Origin: Litorivivens lipolytica
GTDB lineage: Bacteria; Pseudomonadota; Gammaproteobacteria; Pseudomonadales; Spongiibacteraceae
Assembly: GCF_014191715.1 (NCBI RefSeq)
Contig: NZ_JACHWY010000001.1
Coordinates: 1 to 64,000 of the forward strand
Direction: 5' to 3'
Length of the DNA: 64,000 bases
Shown: positions 16,585 to 25,563 of the stretch, in pieces
Layout: each line of letters starts with the position of its first letter
Position numbering within the stretch: position 1 is the stretch's first letter
The notes under the pieces: generated by a model
What the model was told of the DNA's origin: nothing
The model's database searches: none
Seen by the model: the letters and a program-made list of their open reading frames with translations, nothing else
Program-made: the position numbers and the translations under genes

Positions 16585-19224
16585 ATGAGCCAGAATCCCT
16601 TCAGTGCCCATTTGCAATCCGGCGGTGAAACCTACCGCTACTACGCCTTCGATAAACTCAAGGATCCCCGCGTCAAGCGCTTGCCCAACTCGCTCAAAGT
16701 CTTGCTTGAAAATCAGCTGCGGCATTTTGGTGGTTCAGCTAATCAGCAGGATATCGATGCCTTTCTGCACTGGGTAGACGAGCCCCACCAAGGGACCGAT
16801 ATCAACTTCTCCCCGGCGCGGGTTTTGATGCAGGATTTTACCGGCGTGCCGGCGATTGTGGATCTGGCCGCCATGCGTGAGGCGGTTGCCAAAAACGGGG
16901 GGGATGTTTCCGTGATCAGCCCGCAGGTGCCGGTGGATCTGGTTATCGACCACTCGGTGAGTGTTGACCACTTCGCTTCTTCTCGCGCCTTTGGGGACAA
17001 CGTTAAACTGGAAATGGAGCGCAATGGCGAGCGTTATCGTTTCCTGAAGTGGGGCCAGCAGGCTTTTAAAAATTTTCAGGTCGTGCCGCCCGGCACCGGT
17101 ATCTGTCACCAGGTCAATCTGGAGTTTTTGGGTAAGGTGGTGTGGCAGCGCGCAGTCGATGGCGAGAAAGAAGCCTATCCGGATACTTTGGTGGGCACCG
17201 ATAGTCACACACCGATGATCAATGGCCTGGGTGTACTGGGTTGGGGTGTCGGTGGCATCGAGGCAGAAGCGGCGCTTTTGGGGCAGCCGGTTTCCATGTT
17301 GCTGCCAGAGGTGATTGGCGTAGAGTTGAGTGGGCGTTTGAAAGCGGGCGTGACCGCCACCGATCTGGTACTGACGGTGGTGGAAATGCTGCGCAAGCAC
17401 GGCGTGGTTGGCAAATTCGTGGAGTTCCACGGGCCGGGGCTTGCTGATCTGGCGGTGACTGACCGCGCGACCATTGCCAATATGACCCCGGAGTTTGGGG
17501 CCACCTGTGGTTTCTTCCCGGTCGATGAAAAGGTCATCGAATACCTGCGTCTGACCGGTCGCGATGACGCCACCCTGCAACTGGCGGAAGATTACTCCAA
17601 GGCTCAGGGGCTTTGGCGCGATGATGCGGTAGACATGGTCTTCAGTGCCAATCTGACGCTGGATCTGGCCACGGTAGAGCCGAGTCTGGCTGGCCCCAAG
17701 CGACCTCAGGATCGGGTTTCCTTAAGTGGATTGAAGAAAGCCATCACCGAATGCATCCACGAGTTTGATCGCAGCGAAACGGATCAAATCCCGGTGCCGG
17801 AGATGGGCTTTGATATGCCTGAAGGGGCAGTAGTGATCGCTGCGATCACCTCCTGTACCAATACTTCCAACCCGGATGTCATGTTGGCGGCGGGGCTGAT
17901 GGCCAAGGCGGCCAACAAGCGAGGGCTAAAAGTTAAGCCCTGGGTTAAAACCTCACTGGCGCCCGGCTCCAAGGTGGTGAGTGACTATTTTGCTCAAAGC
18001 GGGCTGCAGGAAGACCTGGATGCGCTCGGCTTTAATCTGGTGGGTTATGGTTGCACCACCTGTATCGGCAACTCCGGCCCCTTGCCCGAGGCGATCGATA
18101 AAGCGATTGCGGACAAGAGCGCGGTGGTGAGTGCGGTATTGTCGGGCAACCGCAACTTTGAGGGGCGAATCCACAACAATGTGCGCGCTGCCTGGCTGGC
18201 TTCTCCGCCGCTGGTGGTGGCTTTCGCATTGGCCGGTACCACGGTGATCGATTTGCAGTCTGAACCGTTGGGCGAAGACAGTGATGGCAAGCCGGTCTAT
18301 CTGGTGGACATCTGGCCGAGCAATGACGAGATTCAGTCAGTGCGTAAATCCATTGACGGTGAGATGTTCCAGGCCGCTTACGAAGGCGTGTTTGAAGGTA
18401 CAGAGGTATGGAAGGGGCTGGATGCCGGCTCCGGTAAAACCTACGGTTGGCAGGACGACTCCACCTATATCCACTGCCCGACTTTTTTCGATGATCTTGG
18501 CGAACCTCTCAGCGAGTTCCCCGTCGTTAAAAGCGCGCGCATCCTCGCGATTCTTGGGAACAGCGTGACCACGGACCATATTTCGCCGGCGGGCGCGATA
18601 GCCCTCGAAAGTCCGGCGGGTCGTTACTTGCGTGAGCGCGGGGTCGAGCCAAAAGATTTTAACTCTTACGGATCGCGGCGCGGCAATCACGAGGTAATGA
18701 TGCGCGGCACCTTTGCCAACGTTCGTCTGCGCAACAAAATGGTGGATCGCGAGGGCGGCTATACGCGTTTTATGCCAGACGGCGAAGAAATGAGTATTTT
18801 CGACGCTGCCATGAAGTATCAGGAGAGCGACACGTCGCTGGTCATTTTTGCCGGTGAGCAATACGGCACCGGCTCAAGCCGCGACTGGGCCGCGAAGGGT
18901 ACGAACTTGCTGGGTGTTAAAGCGGTGATTGCAGAAAGCTTCGAGCGGATTCATCGCTCCAATCTGGTGGGTATGGGTGTACTCCCGCTGCAGCTTGAGA
19001 ATGACAGTGAAATGCTGCAGTTGCACGGTGACGAGACCGTCGATATTCAACCATTGGAAAATGTGCTTGAGCCAGGTATGAAGGTCAAGATTGTGGTCAG
19101 CCGCAATGATGGTAACCGCCACGAGGCACTGGCGCGCTGTCGAATCGATACCGTGAGTGAGATGGACTACTTCCGCCACGGCGGCATCTTGCACTACGTA
19201 CTGCACCAGCTGCAGAAAAACTGA
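16585..19224 (+). CDS. acnA: Aconitate hydratase A
   Basis: An iron-sulfur aconitase interconverting citrate and isocitrate in the TCA and glyoxylate cycles, about 879 residues. The three cluster ligands are visible: one in ITSCTNTSNP and two in GYGCTTCIGNSGPL. DSHTPMINGLGVLGWGVGGI and the C-terminal swivelling domain pattern GEQYGTGSSRDWAAKG are diagnostic. The ATG at 16585 is chosen because AAGGAG lies 9 bases upstream and MSQNPF is a natural N-terminus; the open frame extends 21 codons further without a binding site. It stands as a single gene. Confidence 0.96.
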   Translation: MSQNPFSAHLQSGGETYRYYAFDKLKDPRVKRLPNSLKVLLENQLRHFGGSANQQDIDAFLHWVDEPHQGTDINFSPARVLMQDFTGVPAIVDLAAMREAVAKNGGDVSVISPQVPVDLVIDHSVSVDHFASSRAFGDNVKLEMERNGERYRFLKWGQQAFKNFQVVPPGTGICHQVNLEFLGKVVWQRAVDGEKEAYPDTLVGTDSHTPMINGLGVLGWGVGGIEAEAALLGQPVSMLLPEVIGVELSGRLKAGVTATDLVLTVVEMLRKHGVVGKFVEFHGPGLADLAVTDRATIANMTPEFGATCGFFPVDEKVIEYLRLTGRDDATLQLAEDYSKAQGLWRDDAVDMVFSANLTLDLATVEPSLAGPKRPQDRVSLSGLKKAITECIHEFDRSETDQIPVPEMGFDMPEGAVVIAAITSCTNTSNPDVMLAAGLMAKAANKRGLKVKPWVKTSLAPGSKVVSDYFAQSGLQEDLDALGFNLVGYGCTTCIGNSGPLPEAIDKAIADKSAVVSAVLSGNRNFEGRIHNNVRAAWLASPPLVVAFALAGTTVIDLQSEPLGEDSDGKPVYLVDIWPSNDEIQSVRKSIDGEMFQAAYEGVFEGTEVWKGLDAGSGKTYGWQDDSTYIHCPTFFDDLGEPLSEFPVVKSARILAILGNSVTTDHISPAGAIALESPAGRYLRERGVEPKDFNSYGSRRGNHEVMMRGTFANVRLRNKMVDREGGYTRFMPDGEEMSIFDAAMKYQESDTSLVIFAGEQYGTGSSRDWAAKGTNLLGVKAVIAESFERIHRSNLVGMGVLPLQLENDSEMLQLHGDETVDIQPLENVLEPGMKVKIVVSRNDGNRHEALARCRIDTVSEMDYFRHGGILHYVLHQLQKN

Positions 19225-19231
19225 TACTGCA

Positions 19232-19251
19232 GGCCCTTCAATGGAAGGGCC
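19232..19251. terminator. Hairpin between acnA and deaD
   Basis: GGCCCTTC and GAAGGGCC form a perfect 8-bp stem with a 4-nt AATG loop in the 45-bp gap between two convergent genes. There is no T-tract after it on the plus strand, so termination may be weak or bidirectional. Confidence 0.55.
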
Positions 19252-19269
19252 ACATTCCAGTCTTTATCT

Positions 19270-21054
19270 TTACGGTTTGGGTCGCTTGCGCGGTCCACCG
19301 CTGGGTTTTTTCGGACCGGCGTCATTCGATTTGCCGGTTTTTTTCGCGCCGGCTTTCTTGCCTGCGGCGCTTTTCCCGCCCGGCTTTTTGGGGCCGGGCT
19401 TCTTTGGGCCGCGCTTGGGTTTTTCGTCACCCGCACGCTCCAGCATCATCGGCTGCTGACGCACGCGCACCTTGCGCAGGTGCGCCAGCAGATCGTTGGG
19501 CATGCCGTCTGGCAGCTCGATAATGCTGTAGTCCTGAAAAATACGGATCTTGCCGATGTAACGGTTCTCAATGCCTGCTTCATTCGCAATCGCGCCGACG
19601 ATATCGCCCTTGGTGACATTGTGCTGTTTGCCAACCGCCATACGGAAGGTTTCCATGGCCACGTCTTCGGGAGCCAGCGTCGGTTCATGCAATACCGGCT
19701 TGGACTTGCCCTCGAACTCCCGCTCCTTGCGTGCCGGTGGCGGAATGATGGAGCGATCGCGCTGGGCCATAAAGGCCAGTGCCGCGGCAACTCGCGCGGG
19801 ATCCGCGCCGGATTCTTCGAGATAGCTGTCGAGCAGATCGCAGAAAAAGGTCAGGTCTTCACTTTCTAGGGTGCTGCTGATGATGTTTTTGAACTCATCA
19901 ATGCGCTTCAGATTCACTGCTTCGCGGGTGGGCAGTTCCAGCCAGTTTACGCTCTGGCCGGTAACGCGCTCGATGGTTTTCAGCATGCGCTTTTCGCGCG
20001 GTGCCACAAACAGAATCGCCTTGCCGCTGCGCCCGGCACGCCCGGTGCGGCCGATGCGGTGAGTGTAGGCTTCGGCATCATAGGGAATATCAAAGTTGAT
20101 CACGTGCGTGATCCGCGCCACGTCGATACCGCGCGCCGCGACGTCGGTGGCGACCACAATATCGATGCGCTCGGTTTTCAGATGTTCAATGGTTCGCTCG
20201 CGCAACTGCTGCGTCATATCGCCATTGATGGCGCCGGTGCGATAGCCCCGTGCTTCCAGTTTTTCTGCCAGTTCGACGGTCTGGTTTTTGGTGCGCACAA
20301 ACATGATCACACCGTCGAAGTCCTCGACCTCGAGTATGCGGGTCAGGGCGTCGAGTTTATTAGTGCCGGATACCTGCCAGGCCCACTGTTCAATGCGGGC
20401 GACAGTACGCTCTTCCGGTTCGATGGCGACAGTCACCGGCTCGTTCAGGTATTGCTTGGTGATTTTGCGAATCGGCGGTGGCATGGTCGCGGAAAATAGC
20501 GCTACCTGACGTTGCTCTGGCGTCTGATCGAGAATCCAGGTTACGTCGTCGATAAAGCCCATGCGCAGCATTTCGTCGGCTTCATCTAGCACGACAGTTT
20601 GCAGGGCGTCCAGCGACAGGGTGCCGCGGCGCAGATGGTCCATAACCCGGCCCGGGGTGCCGACGATGACGTGAACACCTTCACGCAGGGCCTTGAGCTG
20701 CATGCCCATTCCCTGACCGCCGTAAACAGGCAGAACCCGAAAGCCCGGCAGTTTGGAGGCGTAGGTCTTGCAGGCCTCTGCAACCTGTATGGCCAGTTCA
20801 CGCGTTGGCGCCAGAATCAGTGCCTGCGGTTTGCGCACCGACACGTTAATATTGGCGAGTACCGGCAGCGCGAAGGCTGCGGTCTTGCCGGTGCCGGTCT
20901 GGGCCGTACCCAGCAGATCCTTGCCTTGCAGCAGACTGGGGATGGCTTGCGCCTGAATGGGAGAGGGCTGCTCGTAGCCAACCTGAGACAAAGCTTCAAG
21001 AAGGTTGGCGGGCAGGCCGAGGTCCGCGAAAGTAGCGGGGGCAGATTGGGTCAT
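19270..21054 (-). CDS. deaD: DEAD-box ATP-dependent RNA helicase DeaD/CsdA
   Basis: A 594-residue RNA helicase acting in ribosome assembly and mRNA remodelling, often in the cold. Helicase motifs occur in order: Q motif (GYEQPSPIQAQAIP), Walker A AQTGTGKT, PTRELAIQ, GTPGR, DEAD, SAT, ARGID and HRIGRTGRAGR. Residues about 485-555 hold the DbpA-type RNA-binding domain (KGDIVGAIANEAGIENRYIG). The tail is a basic, low-complexity Lys/Pro/Gly stretch that likely binds RNA. Length is close to E. coli DeaD (629). It begins 180 bp from the divergent DUF411 gene. Confidence 0.95.
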   Translation of the reverse strand: MTQSAPATFADLGLPANLLEALSQVGYEQPSPIQAQAIPSLLQGKDLLGTAQTGTGKTAAFALPVLANINVSVRKPQALILAPTRELAIQVAEACKTYASKLPGFRVLPVYGGQGMGMQLKALREGVHVIVGTPGRVMDHLRRGTLSLDALQTVVLDEADEMLRMGFIDDVTWILDQTPEQRQVALFSATMPPPIRKITKQYLNEPVTVAIEPEERTVARIEQWAWQVSGTNKLDALTRILEVEDFDGVIMFVRTKNQTVELAEKLEARGYRTGAINGDMTQQLRERTIEHLKTERIDIVVATDVAARGIDVARITHVINFDIPYDAEAYTHRIGRTGRAGRSGKAILFVAPREKRMLKTIERVTGQSVNWLELPTREAVNLKRIDEFKNIISSTLESEDLTFFCDLLDSYLEESGADPARVAAALAFMAQRDRSIIPPPARKEREFEGKSKPVLHEPTLAPEDVAMETFRMAVGKQHNVTKGDIVGAIANEAGIENRYIGKIRIFQDYSIIELPDGMPNDLLAHLRKVRVRQQPMMLERAGDEKPKRGPKKPGPKKPGGKSAAGKKAGAKKTGKSNDAGPKKPSGGPRKRPKP

Positions 21055-21240
21055 TCACATTTCCTGGTGATTCGGGCTGACGGGCTCATGGAGCCAGCGG
21101 CTGAGCCCTGGGCGGGGGCGGGCAAAAGGGCGGAGATTATACGCGTAATTGCGGTATACCACCAGTTTATTCGTACCCCGTCGCTTGACTCGTCATTACA
21201 AAGCATAGATGCTGCTGCCACAGAATTGAAGGAGATGACC

Positions 21241-21759
21241 ATGACGCTGTTACGTTCGGCTTTTACTCTGCTGCTGGTGTTTTTCGTCGTGGGCTGTCAG
21301 GAGGCTTCGCCGCCCACCGCCAGCGATGGTGTGGATCAGGATGGCCTGGCCACTGGCGATGCCGGTGCGGATTTTCAGATATACAAAAGCCCGACCTGCG
21401 GCTGTTGTGGAGAGTGGGTTGAGCATATCCAGCATGCGGGCTTCTCCACGGCCGTGCATCACCCGGATGATCTCGGCGCACTGAAAGCCGAGCAGGGCAT
21501 TGCTCGTGAGTATCAGTCCTGCCATACCGCCGTTTCGCCCAGTGGTTTTGTGTTTGAGGGGCATATCCCGGCTCGTGATATTGAACAGTTTCTTGAGGCG
21601 CCGCCCGAAGGCGCCATTGGGCTGGCCGTGCCGGGCATGCCCGTTGGCAGCCCAGGCATGGAAGTGGGTGATCGCTTTACCCCCTACGATGTCCTGTTGT
21701 TAAAAGCCGACGGCAGCAGTGAGGTGTTCCGTCACGTTGCCAGCGCAAGCGAACAGTAG
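21241..21759 (+). CDS. DUF411 family lipoprotein, predicted copper-binding
   Basis: A 172-residue envelope protein. The N-terminus has a lipoprotein signal with lipobox VVGC near residues 16-19. The DUF411 (PF04214) domain starts near residue 45 with the CxxCC motif of IYKSPTCGCCGEWVEHI. It continues with SCHTAVSPSGFVFEGHIPAR and ends with PGMPVGSPGMEVG. DUF411 proteins are found with copper-resistance systems and are thought to bind Cu in the periplasm. AAGGAG six bases upstream selects this ATG rather than the one six bases earlier. No other copper gene is in the window, so the role rests on family only. Confidence 0.85.
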   Translation: MTLLRSAFTLLLVFFVVGCQEASPPTASDGVDQDGLATGDAGADFQIYKSPTCGCCGEWVEHIQHAGFSTAVHHPDDLGALKAEQGIAREYQSCHTAVSPSGFVFEGHIPARDIEQFLEAPPEGAIGLAVPGMPVGSPGMEVGDRFTPYDVLLLKADGSSEVFRHVASASEQ

Positions 21760-21897
21760 TCCTCTCCCGCCATCACGGTCCAGCGTCGTTTCAGGCGCTG
21801 GCGCCAGTTGAATCCCTTCGGTTCCTCCGGACAAGTTTGTACCCGCTGCACCCTCTTAGCATGACCATTCATTCAAACGTCAGCACGGGTGCAGAGG

Positions 21898-23001
21898 ATG
21901 GCAGAACACGTTTTGGTAACCGGGGCCAACGGCTATGTCGCCAGTTGGGTAGTGAAGGCTTTTCTGGAGGCGGGGCATCATGTTCGTGCTACGGTCAGAA
22001 ATCCAGATGACCGGCAAAAGGTCGGACACTTGCGAGCCTTGGCAGACTCGAGCGCGGGCTCACTCACGTTCTACAAGGCAGATCTGTTTGATGCAACCGC
22101 CTTTGATGAACCGATGCAGGGTTGCAGCATCGTGGTTCACACGGCCTCTCCTTTTACCACGAAAGTTTCCAACCCCCAGCGCGATCTGATTGATCCTGCC
22201 TTGCAGGGCACACGCAATGTGCTGAATGCCGTCGAGCGGACGCCGTCGGTGACGCGTGTCGTGCTGACCAGCAGCTGTGCGGCCATTTTCAGCGACAATA
22301 TTGAATGTGCCAATGCGCCTGAGGCGGGGCTAAATGAATCGCACTGGAATACATCCTCGTCACTCGAACACAATCCTTATCACTATTCCAAGACCCTTGC
22401 CGAACAGGCAGCTTGGGAAATGGCCGAGCCCCAATCGCGCTGGCGACTCGTCGTGTTAAATCCAGCCTTGGTGATGGGGCCGGGTCTGAACCCCAATGCA
22501 ACGTCGGAGTCGTTCGCTATTATGGGGCAGCTGGCGCGCGGCGAGTTGAGGTTTGGGGCGCCGGGTATTGGTGCGGTAGTGGTAGATGTGCGCGATCTTG
22601 CTGAGGCGCATCTGCGAGCCGCAACGCTGCCAGATATGCATGGCCGTTACGTGATAAGTGGCAGCAATACCACCATTTTGGAAATCAGTCAGTCGCTTGA
22701 GGGGGAGTTTGGCGACCGAGTGAAATTGCCAAAACGCGAACTGCCGAAATGGTTGGTCTGGCTGCTGGCGCCGGCGGTGGGGCAAACGCGCAAATTCATC
22801 AGTCGTAATGTGGGGTATCGCTGCGCTGTGGATAATACCCGCAGCCGCGAGGCCTTGGGTATGTCTTATCGGAGCCTGAATGAAACCACCTGTGACTTTT
22901 TCCGTCAGCTACTCAGCCCGTGTGACTCAGCGCCCGATGGTCAGCGTGAAGGACTGTTGCTGCCAGAGACGGCCGGTGTAAATCAGCAGGCCGATCAGTA
23001 G
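21898..23001 (+). CDS. NAD-dependent epimerase/dihydroflavonol reductase-like SDR
   Basis: An extended short-chain dehydrogenase of about 367 residues with an N-terminal Rossmann motif GANGYVASWVVKAFLEAGH and the catalytic YxxxK in HYSKTLAEQAAWE near residue 165. The upstream Ser is in VVLTSSCAAIF. The pattern resembles dihydroflavonol 4-reductase and 3-beta-hydroxysteroid dehydrogenase-like proteins; in bacteria these reduce ketones or aldehydes with NADPH. The ATG at 21898 follows AGAGG; a GTG nine bases upstream is an alternative. Its last 75 bases overlap the antisense membrane-protein gene, and the tail after residue 345 is outside the family core. The substrate is unknown. Confidence 0.82.
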   Translation: MAEHVLVTGANGYVASWVVKAFLEAGHHVRATVRNPDDRQKVGHLRALADSSAGSLTFYKADLFDATAFDEPMQGCSIVVHTASPFTTKVSNPQRDLIDPALQGTRNVLNAVERTPSVTRVVLTSSCAAIFSDNIECANAPEAGLNESHWNTSSSLEHNPYHYSKTLAEQAAWEMAEPQSRWRLVVLNPALVMGPGLNPNATSESFAIMGQLARGELRFGAPGIGAVVVDVRDLAEAHLRAATLPDMHGRYVISGSNTTILEISQSLEGEFGDRVKLPKRELPKWLVWLLAPAVGQTRKFISRNVGYRCAVDNTRSREALGMSYRSLNETTCDFFRQLLSPCDSAPDGQREGLLLPETAGVNQQADQ

Positions 23002-23589
23002 CACAATCAGCCACCACTCAAAGGCATTTTCGAGTCGGTCGTAGTCGTCCCCCATTAGGGCGTCGAGCAGTAGTGAGAACAGCGCGATGCCTAGAATAAC
23101 GGCACAGGCTCGAGCCAGAGTGCGACCGGCCTGAGCCAGCTGTGGCCGCGTGGTTATCGTTTTTAATGCCTGCGCCAGCGCTGCGAAATTGATAAAGCTG
23201 AGCCCGAGAAACAGTACGACACCGAAACGCCGCAGCGTGCGGAAATGATCACCGCTGTGCCCCAGTGACAGGGTGTAGAGCAGCAGGGCCAGCGAGGCGA
23301 TAAGGCCAACCACGCCGAGCCAGCGCTTGGGGCTGTTATGTGCGGTGAGCCATCCTTGTGTCAGCCACCAGAACTGCGCCAGCAGCACGCAGGCTGGAAT
23401 CATGCCTCCCTTGAAGACAAAGTAAGCGCTGCCGTAGCGGCCGGATTTGCTGATACTCACGCAGTCTGACCAATAAGGGACGCAGCTGTGAACATGGCCT
23501 TCATTGAGCGATAACAGAAAACACAGGTGAATGGTGGTGAGCACCAAAGCGGCGATCGTGTAGGGGAGCAGGGCGCAGCGTAGAGTCAT
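22927..23589 (-). CDS. Integral membrane protein of unknown function
   Basis: A 220-residue hydrophobic protein with about six membrane segments: near residues 7-28, 58-78, 90-108, 120-140, 160-180 and 190-207. The first loop contains two Cys residues (SCVPYWSDCVSI), possibly an extracytoplasmic disulfide. The layout resembles the Frag1/DRAM/Sfk1 family (six segments, loop with SGDHFRTLRRFGV), but I cannot confirm this by eye. It runs convergent to, and overlaps by 75 bp with, the SDR gene. The ATG at 23589 is the only good start. No function is proposed. Confidence 0.65.
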   Translation of the reverse strand: MTLRCALLPYTIAALVLTTIHLCFLLSLNEGHVHSCVPYWSDCVSISKSGRYGSAYFVFKGGMIPACVLLAQFWWLTQGWLTAHNSPKRWLGVVGLIASLALLLYTLSLGHSGDHFRTLRRFGVVLFLGLSFINFAALAQALKTITTRPQLAQAGRTLARACAVILGIALFSLLLDALMGDDYDRLENAFEWWLIVLLIGLLIYTGRLWQQQSFTLTIGR

Positions 23590-23695
23590 GCCAACAGTGT
23601 AGAAAATTTAATGGGGGCTTGCCTGTTGGGGCTTGCATTCGTTCGGGTGTGTGAAGAGAATAAATCAATCGTTTTAATTGGTGGCTGCGGATTCC

Positions 23696-25552
23696 ATGTC
23701 TAGTCGATTGCTTGTTCCTGCTCTGTGTATGGCTTTTGGTTTAGCCGCCTGCGGTCGAATGGATGATCCGAGCCTTCATCCCGCGTTTGATGCGGCAACG
23801 GCCCATCCCGTGCCCGACAAGCCTTTGGTGCCCGCCAACCCCGAGCGCAACGTCTTCTGGGGCGATCTGCACATCCACACCAGCCTGTCGACCGATGCCT
23901 TTATGATGGGCGTGCGCAGTCTTCCGGACGACGCCTACCGGTTTACCAAAGGAGGCGAGATTGAACACGGTGCGGGGTACGGTATTCGAATCAGCCGACC
24001 GCTGGATTTTGCTGCGGTAACCGATCACGGGGAATACCTAGGCGTGGTGCGTCACCGCGATCCTGATTTGCCTCTGTCGGCGCGCGGCCTGCGCACCCGC
24101 TTGCTGAACGATAGCCGCGTTCGCAACACACTGGCCTTTATCCGCACCAACATGGGGTTCAGCCTGCAAGATATCGCAGGAGAAGGCACCGAGGTGATTT
24201 CTCGCGCCGCCTGGCAGCAGATTATTGATGCGGCAGAGCGTCACTACCAGCCGGGCGTTTTTACCACCTTTATCGGCTACGAGTGGAGCTCGATGCCGGA
24301 CGGTTTCAATTTGCACCGCAACGTGATTTATCGCGGACGGCAAGTGCCAGAGCTGCCGTTCAGTTCTGTGGATTCGGAAGACCCCCGTGATCTGTGGACA
24401 GCCCTCGAAAGTCAGCGAGCGAAGGGGATGGCGGTGATGGCCATTCCTCATAACGGCAACGTCAGTAACGGGCTGATGTACGACGAGGTGGCTTTTGACG
24501 GCAGCGCGTTGAATGCTGACTACGCCGAACGGCGAATGCGCAACGAGCCGGTCAGCGAAATTTTTCAGGTTAAAGGTTCATCAGAAACGCATCCCCAATT
24601 GTCGCCCGATGATCCGTTTGCCGGTTTCGAACTCTATACCCGCGTGTTGCGCGAAGAGCCGACGTTCTCGGAGCCTAAAGGAAGCTATATCCGCGATGCC
24701 TTGCGTCGGGGGATGGAGTTCTCCCACGCGGAGGGTTTCAACCCCTATCGTTTTGGGGTGATTGGCAGTAGCGACAGCCACAACGCCAGCTCCTCTGTCG
24801 AAGAGGACAGTTACCACGGCAAACTGCCGATTATGGATGGCAGCGCCGCTCAGCGTTTAGGTAAAGCCTACCTTCTGCCGGAAGAACTGATTGGTCCGTA
24901 CTGGAGTGCCGCCGGGCTGGCGGCCGTGTGGGCAGAGGAAAATACCCGCGAATCCATTTTTGACGCAATGGTGCGCAAGGAGACCTACGCGACCTCCGGG
25001 CCGCGTATCACCCTGAGATTCTTTGGCGGCTGGGACTATGAGCAGGATCTGCCGCAGCGCAGCGACCGCATTGCCTTGGCAGAAAAAACCGGTGTGCCAA
25101 TGGGCGGGGATCTGAAACTGCCGGCAGGTAAAACGCCGCGATTTGCGGTCTGGGCGGCCAAAGATCCGCAAAGCGGTAACCTCGATCGTTTGCAGATCAT
25201 TAAAGGCTGGGTGGATGAAAGTGGGCGCTCACACGAGCATATTTTTGATGTTGCCTTGTCGGATGAAGCGCGCCGCGCCAGCGATGGCTCGATAGCGCCT
25301 GTGGGCAATACCGTAGACGTGGCTGACGCCAGCTATCGCAATACGATCGGCGCCACGCAACTGGCGGCGGTGTGGGAAGACCCAACCTTTAATCCTGAGC
25401 AGGAAGCGTTTTACTACACGCGCGTGATTGAGATTCCAACACCGCGCTGGTCGACCTACGATGCCAAAGCACTTGGTGTAAGCGCACCGGAACCTGTCAG
25501 CATTCAGGAGCGGGCGGTGTCGTCAGCGATCTGGTATCAGCCCGAAGGTTAA
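23696..25552 (+). CDS. DUF3604 domain-containing lipoprotein
   Basis: A predicted secreted lipoprotein of 618 residues. The N-terminus MSSRLLVPALCMAFGLAACG has a signal with lipobox LAAC, which supports the ATG at 23696 over a TTG at 23678. The body matches DUF3604 (PF12228). It starts with FWGDLHIHTSLSTDAFMMG, an HxH motif like that of PHP-type metallohydrolases, followed by AAVTDHGEYLGVV, AIPHNGNVSNGLMY and GVIGSSDSHNA, each with candidate metal ligands. This suggests a metal-dependent hydrolase facing the periplasm. DUF3604 proteins are common in marine lipid and steroid degraders, but no reaction is established to my knowledge. It ends at a palindrome shared with the convergent gene. Confidence 0.85.
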   Translation: MSSRLLVPALCMAFGLAACGRMDDPSLHPAFDAATAHPVPDKPLVPANPERNVFWGDLHIHTSLSTDAFMMGVRSLPDDAYRFTKGGEIEHGAGYGIRISRPLDFAAVTDHGEYLGVVRHRDPDLPLSARGLRTRLLNDSRVRNTLAFIRTNMGFSLQDIAGEGTEVISRAAWQQIIDAAERHYQPGVFTTFIGYEWSSMPDGFNLHRNVIYRGRQVPELPFSSVDSEDPRDLWTALESQRAKGMAVMAIPHNGNVSNGLMYDEVAFDGSALNADYAERRMRNEPVSEIFQVKGSSETHPQLSPDDPFAGFELYTRVLREEPTFSEPKGSYIRDALRRGMEFSHAEGFNPYRFGVIGSSDSHNASSSVEEDSYHGKLPIMDGSAAQRLGKAYLLPEELIGPYWSAAGLAAVWAEENTRESIFDAMVRKETYATSGPRITLRFFGGWDYEQDLPQRSDRIALAEKTGVPMGGDLKLPAGKTPRFAVWAAKDPQSGNLDRLQIIKGWVDESGRSHEHIFDVALSDEARRASDGSIAPVGNTVDVADASYRNTIGATQLAAVWEDPTFNPEQEAFYYTRVIEIPTPRWSTYDAKALGVSAPEPVSIQERAVSSAIWYQPEG

Positions 25553-25563
25553 CCTTCGGGCTG
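25538..25563. terminator. 26-bp perfect palindrome covering two convergent stop codons
   Basis: CAGCCCGAAGGTT (25538-25550) is followed immediately by its exact reverse complement AACCTTCGGGCTG (25551-25563). The stop codons of the DUF3604 gene (25550-25552) and of the opposite thioesterase (25549-25551) lie at its centre, and both proteins end in QPEG. As RNA it can fold into a hairpin with a short loop on either strand, so it is probably a bidirectional termination or 3'-protection element. No T-tract is seen. Confidence 0.75.

Noticed and set aside
16735-17580. 281-codon antisense frame within acnA
   Set aside because: It is fully covered by the conserved aconitase sequence and has no recognisable domain.
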